From: [Phialemoniopsis] sp. UDSM-2020
Taxonomy: Eukaryota; Ascomycota; Sordariomycetes; Thyridiales; Thyridiaceae
Direction of reading: 5' to 3'
Length of the DNA stretch: 64,000 nucleotides
Assembly: GCA_018873225.1 (NCBI GenBank)
Contig: JAEILZ010000002.1
Span: forward strand, 2,790,001-2,854,000
Numbering within the stretch: position 1 is the first letter of the stretch; the number at the start of each line of letters is the position of its first letter. The notes below the pieces were generated by a model that had not been told where the DNA came from, did no database searches, and saw only the letters and a program-made list of their open reading frames with translations. Made by a program: the position numbers and the translations under genes. Shown one piece after another: positions 58,423-64,000 of this stretch.

Positions 58423-60746
58423 CTAGACTAATGATTCAAGCACCTCAAAATCCCTCGTCGCGGTGGGAGACATGCGCTGGGCTATGTGGGTTACTCGATT
58501 ACGAATCTCGGGAATGATCCTCCATTCGCTAGGCAGGGTGAAATGCAAGGCACCGCGACGAAGCACGAAAGCGAGCTGCAGTTCGAGGGCAAATAGACTG
58601 CAACTACCATTAGCAAATAATTTGATCGGATTTCATGATATTGACACACCTGCGACACGAGTTGATGGGGTGAAGCAAAAGCACCAAAGGTTCGTGCAGG
58701 AGACCGCTATTTGCGGTAGACAAAAAGGCACAGCCGATAGCCGTGCGAGCTCCCGCCTTGTCCACGTCTGATAGCAACGACGGGTCTTCGCAGTGGAATG
58801 CTCGGTAGACAAATGGTCGGTGAATGATGGATTTGGCAGAGTAGTAGCGGGCGATCAGGTGGCCGCGTAACCTGTCACTCGGGGATCGTGGTTGGAAGGG
58901 CCGGGGCAGAGGCTGTTCCTGGTCATGGATGTAGTTTGAGAACTGAAGGCCATGAGGAAGACATTCTCGCCACTCTTCGATTTGCCGATCTAGTTCATGA
59001 ATCACAGCCCGAGACGCTGACAGAAAAGCAAGCGGCTTGTCGTTAGGCGACGGAGCATTCTGACTGTTGTCCTCGGTGTTTTCTGCTTGGAGTTAGTATA
59101 GTAAGGTCAATGTATTTCAAGAGATCGTCATACCGGAGCTATATAGATGATAGAGTATGCGGTTCAGGAGTTTCCGCATAGATATAAGGGCGAGAAAGAA
59201 GAACTGATATTGTGCGTGATTTGCATCGGTCCCAGCCTCAGGGATTAGGGGTAATGCTATAGTTCCTGCGAGTTTCCCGAGGCCGCTAGCTGGGAAGTCA
59301 AACTCGGCTAGGATTTGACTACGAAGAAGAACATTAGTGGTAAAGACTTTTGTCGAGACAATTATCGGTACATGCCTCTCTTGAAGATAAGCAATCCAAA
59401 ACAATTGGCAGTGCTGCGCTTCTAATTTGTGTTGTCTGGTAGATGTCAACAAGTTTTCGCACAGAGTAGCCGGGTCAGTTGAACACTTACAGTGGTACTA
59501 GAATCAAGATGGCACAACATGCGCGATGGATCACATTCCATGCATCGTGTACCCTCAGCTTCGCGGAATAGAAGGTGCTACGTATTGTGTCAGCATCTGA
59601 AGAAGTAGATCTCATCTTCTTTGATTTTGGATTGCAGCTTACCCCATGAGCAGCAGACACTGAACACTAACCCAGTTGGTGTCCTCTATCTCTCGAAAGA
59701 TGTCATTTGCCAAGTTGAAGAAGCCGATACCGACATCATCCTCCCCAGATTGTGCCCACTCGCCATGGCCTGAATAATAGGCCGCAACGGACCCAAGGGC
59801 GCATACCACAAGTACAATACAAGTACTGAAGTTTTCGGCAAAATTTGTCCTCATTGCGGTACTGAGGTCTTGTGAATAAAAGGTAGCCTCGTCGAGGACG
59901 AGACAAGAAGGGTGGAAATGATCAAAGTAGAATTTGGTCAACAGGTTGACTTGTGACAGAGACAAGCGAGAGAGCCAATCTCTGTCCGCCACTGGTGAGC
60001 CAAGACAGCGGGGAGGGGCCAGAGATCTTGACATTCTAGCCCGCCTCACCTCGAGTTCCATAGGGTACTGCAGCTCGAGCTCGCTGAGGTAGAGTGGGGA
60101 GCAAGGCCAGGTTAGAAGATGCTGGGGCGCAACAGAATGTCGATGAGATAGCGACAGCTCGTCCCGTATCCGGCCCGTGTCCAGGAACGGCGTGGATGCG
60201 ATGAATGTTGAGACATTACCAGGCGATATCGCCGGTGGCGAAGGGCCGAGATGACTGCTAGGATGTGGACTGGACGATGATGGTGGGCCCGAGGCGCTCG
60301 TGACGGCTCGGGGCTGAAGTCGCCTCGAATGTGTATCGGATTGTTGAACAAGGCCGGTCAAGAAGCTGAGCTTCTCGTCCATGCGCTGCAGGGTGTCTGC
60401 CAGCTCGGCCACGGAAAGATTCTTTCTGATAGAAGCGAAGGTGGCTACTATCAGCATCTAGGGTCACGACGATACGGCCAGTCAAGGTGGAGGCGACACC
60501 CACTTGGAGGCTACAGTCTCAATATAGACACACTCGAGCCCCAGCCTCGAGCACCTGGAGCAATGTGGTTTCTGCTCATCACACTTGGTTTTGCGCCGCC
60601 GACATGAGTCGCACGCCTGGCTTCAGTCTTAGTACGCCGACATGTGATGAGATCCAGGAGCGGGTTGTGAGCACGCCACCTACATTGAGAGCTTGCCGGC
60701 GGGAGGGATTGCCAGGGGCATTCACCGGAACGGTATGCTCAGCCAT
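58423..60746 (-). CDS. Zn2Cys6 transcription factor, fungal-specific TF domain
   Basis: Seven exons (60684-60746, 60504-60616, 59643-60425, 59491-59577, 59134-59435, 58650-59082, 58423-58603) encode 653 aa. The zinc cluster is split from the 21-residue N-terminus by intron 1: [19 protein letters not shown] then [10 protein letters not shown], with Cys23, 26, 33, 40, 43 and 50. A short coiled-coil linker follows ([20 protein letters not shown]). The middle homology region includes [39 protein letters not shown] and [17 protein letters not shown]. Near the end, [18 protein letters not shown] and a short tail reach TAG at 58423. A perfect TACTAAC branch site lies before exon 6 and a near-match before exon 2. 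It is convergent with the GH3 gene and adjacent to the P450; control of this neighbourhood is a hypothesis only. Confidence 0.88.
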
Positions 60747-61158
60747 GGCCGAATCATAACACCCTCCGACAGATCTTTTCGCATGTGTCGTAGATCCTCG
60801 GAGTTTGCAGCTGCGGAATGTCTAGGGTCGTGAAATATGGAGTCATTCACAGAAGTCCTTCTAGAATGGCCTAAGAAGACGCTAGCATGCCACGCTAGCA
60901 AAACAAGGCATTTGGTCAATGCAATGCGGGCGGAGCAAAACAATTGCCGGATGCCGAGATCTGATCTGACATGGACCAACCAGACCCCAGTGCTGCTACT
61001 CTTGGGTATTTGACGGGGCCAACAATATGATGCACCTTTGAATTCAAGACTAACAGACTTCGAAATTGATCGCAAGCTTAGTAAACTAAGTAATTCCAGT
61101 GCATCTCGAGCCTGGCTTCTGCATGTGGTATCACTTCTACACGACTCATGCTTACATT
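60747..61158. other. Intergenic region upstream of the Zn2Cys6 factor
   Basis: About 400 bp between the regulator start and the P450 stop, both on the minus strand. It must contain the regulator promoter. No gene was seen. Confidence 0.55.
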
Positions 61159-63074
61159 CTACACGCCTACCGCACCACGTTTGCGTACCTCGATCGCGAC
61201 TTGCGGGTTGGGAATCGTGTTGCTGTTCACCCTGAAAGTCAGGGGTCCGCTACCCTCCTTCAGCCGAAAGTCATAGTTGCGCAGGAGCTCGACGACAAGA
61301 GCCTTGACTTCATAAATGGCGAAGAAACGACCGGGGCATGCACCTCGGCCGTGCCCGAACGTCAGGCTGTCCTAAAGAGTGTGTCAGCTTTTGGGGATAG
61401 GTGACATCGACAGCAAGCGCATAGGAACGTACCAGCCCAGTCGTCACGGATTGGTGCTTTGACTCATGTCCAGGCAAGTCGCGAAGCCTGGCGAAGCGGT
61501 TGCCATCGAAGACCTCCGGGCCCGGGTTGTTTGTTCCTGCATTGTATTCGGGGCTGAGAGTTGGGTTCTTCTCAGACATACTACAGAGAGCAATGAGTAT
61601 CCAGTGCATGAGGCAATCGTTATGCTGAAATGTGGCGTCTTCTACTTACCCAATAGCGCGAGAGGGGAAGACGACACGCGCCCCCTTGGGCACTGTTAGC
61701 CCGTTTGAGAACTTTACATTGTTGAGCAGTTTGCGGACTGGAGTGGCTAAGAGCTAGTTAGCAAGCTTCAAATCGTTCTCAAACTGACAACCTACTAAGC
61801 CCCAGGCTGCTGAACCTCTGGCTTTCTTTGATAAAGCTATCAAGCTTCCTCAGCTTAGCAAAAGTTGCCTTGGTGATATAAGGATTGCCGTGCTCGTCGA
61901 GCTCTTCGCCATCTTCAGCAAGAACTTCTTCGACTTCTTGCCGCAACTCATCGATATACTCGGGACGTTGAACTAGGTCGAGAAGCACCTAAACGAGTCA
62001 ATCTCTGAATTGTATCCTCACAGGAGCAGACCAAGACATACCATTGAGCCTGTCAAGCTGGTCGTGTGGATAGCCGCGAATGACAACTGTTAGGAACGTC
62101 AGCAGCGGAACCAAGGATCAACAATCCATCATCCTGAGCTGAGAGCTGGATTACTTACCGCCAATTGCGCTCTTCCGAGGCGAGCAGGGGTCTTCATATG
62201 ATCTGGTATGTATTTCAGCAACCAAGACATCAAAGTGCCCCGCTCGCCGACTTTACGCCCTCCTGCATCCTGTTTCTCCGAGCCCAGGATCTCGGAGACC
62301 AACGGTTTGACCCATTTCCCTACTCTGTGTAGATACTGCTTGGTTTTCTTCACAGAGGGGAGGAATGGCGCCACAAAGGGGATCAGAAAGGGGTGCCAAG
62401 ATCGAGAGTCTGCCATGACGCCGGCCAGCGCCACAGTGAAATTGATCATGGCATCAATCCATTCTTCGTTGCGATGTAATGGACTCCCGACAAATACACG
62501 GCCACTCAACAATGCGACCATACGGAGCATCGTTGGGTAGAGCTTGACAGGGCTCCACTCTGTGGACAAACCGAGCTCTTTCTCGAACGCGTATTTGGTT
62601 TCGTCTTGAATGAGTGGCAGCATGGGGCCAATGTTTTTGGTAAGATCCTGGCGAACCGTGTCTTGCACTGCCCGGTCGGCTTCCGTCCCAAAGCCTGTCC
62701 AATGATGCATGAACGATTCATCAACCTCGGCCTCGAATGAGATATCCTCGATTTGTTTGTGTTCCATATAGAGTGACAAGGGAAGGACGACTTGAGGTGG
62801 GCTGGTCGGAATGACGAAGGGAGTGTCCGGGTACTGTAGAACACGCTTGTGAGCTGGGATAACAACGTAGAAGAGTTGTCGTTATAGAGCGCACCTTCTT
62901 AAATCCTTCTTGCACTGCATCCGTATAGTCCTTGCCCTTCGGGGGCCCCACGACGGGGAAATTCAGCTTTGGGCTTCTTGCTAGGCGTAGACCACGCAGC
63001 AGTTGTTGAACAAACCATCCTATGGCCAGGAAGGCCACAGAGATGCCCGATATCGCAAAGAGATTGAGCGTCAT
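61159..63074 (-). CDS. Cytochrome P450 monooxygenase (ent-kaurene-oxidase-like)
   Basis: A membrane-anchored P450 of about 515 aa in at least seven exons. Exons I fixed are 62895-63074, 62159-62833, 62042-62086 and 61796-61988; the last exon is 61159-61371. The N-terminal anchor is LFAISGISVAFLAIGWFVQQ. The 45-nt exon 3 encodes the I-helix LSFAAIHTTSLTGSM, whose AAIHTTS form is typical of fungal ent-kaurene-oxidase-like P450s. The K-helix ExxR is ESQR in FIKESQRFS, and the meander has FDGNRFARLRD. The heme loop is FGHGRGACPGRFFA with the axial Cys. The frame ends at TAG 61159-61161. All features for a working enzyme are present. The substrate is unknown; neighbours (exporter, glycosidase, regulator) suggest oxidation of a small plant or fungal metabolite, as inference only. 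Confidence 0.9.
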
Positions 63075-64000
63075 GGTCGCGAAAAGGCCATGCAAAAAGC
63101 AAACACTACAGCAGCAGGAGAGGGCCGCGAGAGTCTTTGTGTGTGCGAAGTGCGTGCGGCGTGTGCGTACTCTTAGGTATTTGTATTCCACATGCTGTTT
63201 GTGGCAGTCGCCTGGAGGGTAGCGACTCACATATTGCACAACTTGCTGCCCAGAGTGGCTAGCAGCCCGTACTTGACTGCCCGATCTACGAAATACATAC
63301 TGCTTTGATGGCGGGAGGCCAATCAGCAAGTGGTTATATTGCAATGTCTGTAATCACTCCGCGAGATGCTTCGGCTCCAGCTGTGCCCGGCGTGCGTGTG
63401 GACCAATAGCGTAATTACCTTGCCAATCTGTATGCCGGGTGCCGTGTCTTCATTACCCAGTCGTGCCCAGGGAGACTCGAGGATCGTGTTCTTATTCGGT
63501 ATGATCTTGTTAATTTGCGGGGCTGACTGCCAGACCCTTGACCCTACATGACCTCTATTGCCCCGAATGATGCAAGCCTCACAGTATCGTGGCATGGCAT
63601 AGAGCGAGTACGCGTATTGAGTGCGAGGCCCCATGTTTCTCGCGCGTTTGCGATGCTGTTTCTTGCAGAGTCAATCCTGCTGTGCCACTCTTGTGACGAG
63701 TGTGATGTGGACCAGACGCTCCCTCGTCACGATGATCCGTAACAAACAATCGGCACTACTAGAATTTGTCTCTTGGGCTTGCGACCACTCTGCGCACTCC
63801 TACATACCTTATTTATATGTACCGGTGAAGGTCAGTCCCAACGATCGGAAATTTGCCTACACGATGGGGTTGTGTATGGCGCTGACGCCAAATTCGACAC
63901 TTTGTTCAATCAGGGTGTGGCTAAAGTCGCATTTGACAATGGCCGAGAGTCGGTGGCATTTCCTCCGCGTCTCATCAAGTGCAGGTCGGAGCAATTGCGC
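63075..64000. other. Window end, no gene recognised
   Basis: Upstream flank of the P450. Short frames on both strands carry no recognisable sequence, and no exon of a further gene could be supported. Confidence 0.5.

Overview
The window is a stretch of a filamentous ascomycete (Pezizomycotina) nuclear genome, most likely a Sordariomycete. The evidence is short introns of about 50-80 nt with GTRNGT donors, CT-rich acceptors and occasional TACTAAC branch sites; a Gti1/Pac2-type WOPR regulator; Zn2Cys6 regulators; and several MFS porters. No bacterial-type operons, rRNA, tRNA or CRISPR arrays were seen. All gene calls come from reading translated frames, splice signals and family motifs by eye; no database search was run.

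Region 1 (1-16.6 kb): the 3' end of an unidentified gene, then a Pac2-like WOPR transcription factor on the minus strand. Upstream of it lies about 14 kb with no credible gene, an unusually long putative regulatory or leader region.

Region 2 (16.6-33.9 kb), housekeeping and hypothetical genes: a mitochondrial asparaginyl-tRNA synthetase, a microbial-type PARG-domain protein, a disordered NPF/DPF-motif protein that looks endocytic, linker histone H1 with two micro-exons, and a Ser/Pro-rich hypothetical protein that may be one gene or two.

Region 3 (34.2-42.4 kb): a compact accessory module of a sugar-porter-family MFS transporter, a divergently transcribed Cys-type sulfatase, and a transcription factor with two consecutive Zn2Cys6 clusters. 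The transporter/sulfatase promoter carries five copies of a 15-bp near-palindrome (consensus CCGCGATGTACGCGA). The sulfatase is bracketed by two diverged copies of one small inverted-repeat element (MITE-like, apparent TA target site). This is the most interesting part of the window and looks like a regulated sulfate-ester or sulfated-sugar utilisation locus.

Region 4 (44.3-50.2 kb), housekeeping: phosphatidylinositol-4-phosphate 5-kinase (Mss4), the cytochrome oxidase assembly factor Coa6 and the Golgi protein Sys1.

Region 5 (50.5-63.1 kb), accessory: an intronless sugar porter, a DHA1-type exporter divergent from a GH3/PA14 beta-glucosidase (with a perfect 16-bp palindrome between them), a Zn2Cys6 regulator and a cytochrome P450. 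The content suggests, but does not prove, a small glycoside-processing or detoxification neighbourhood.
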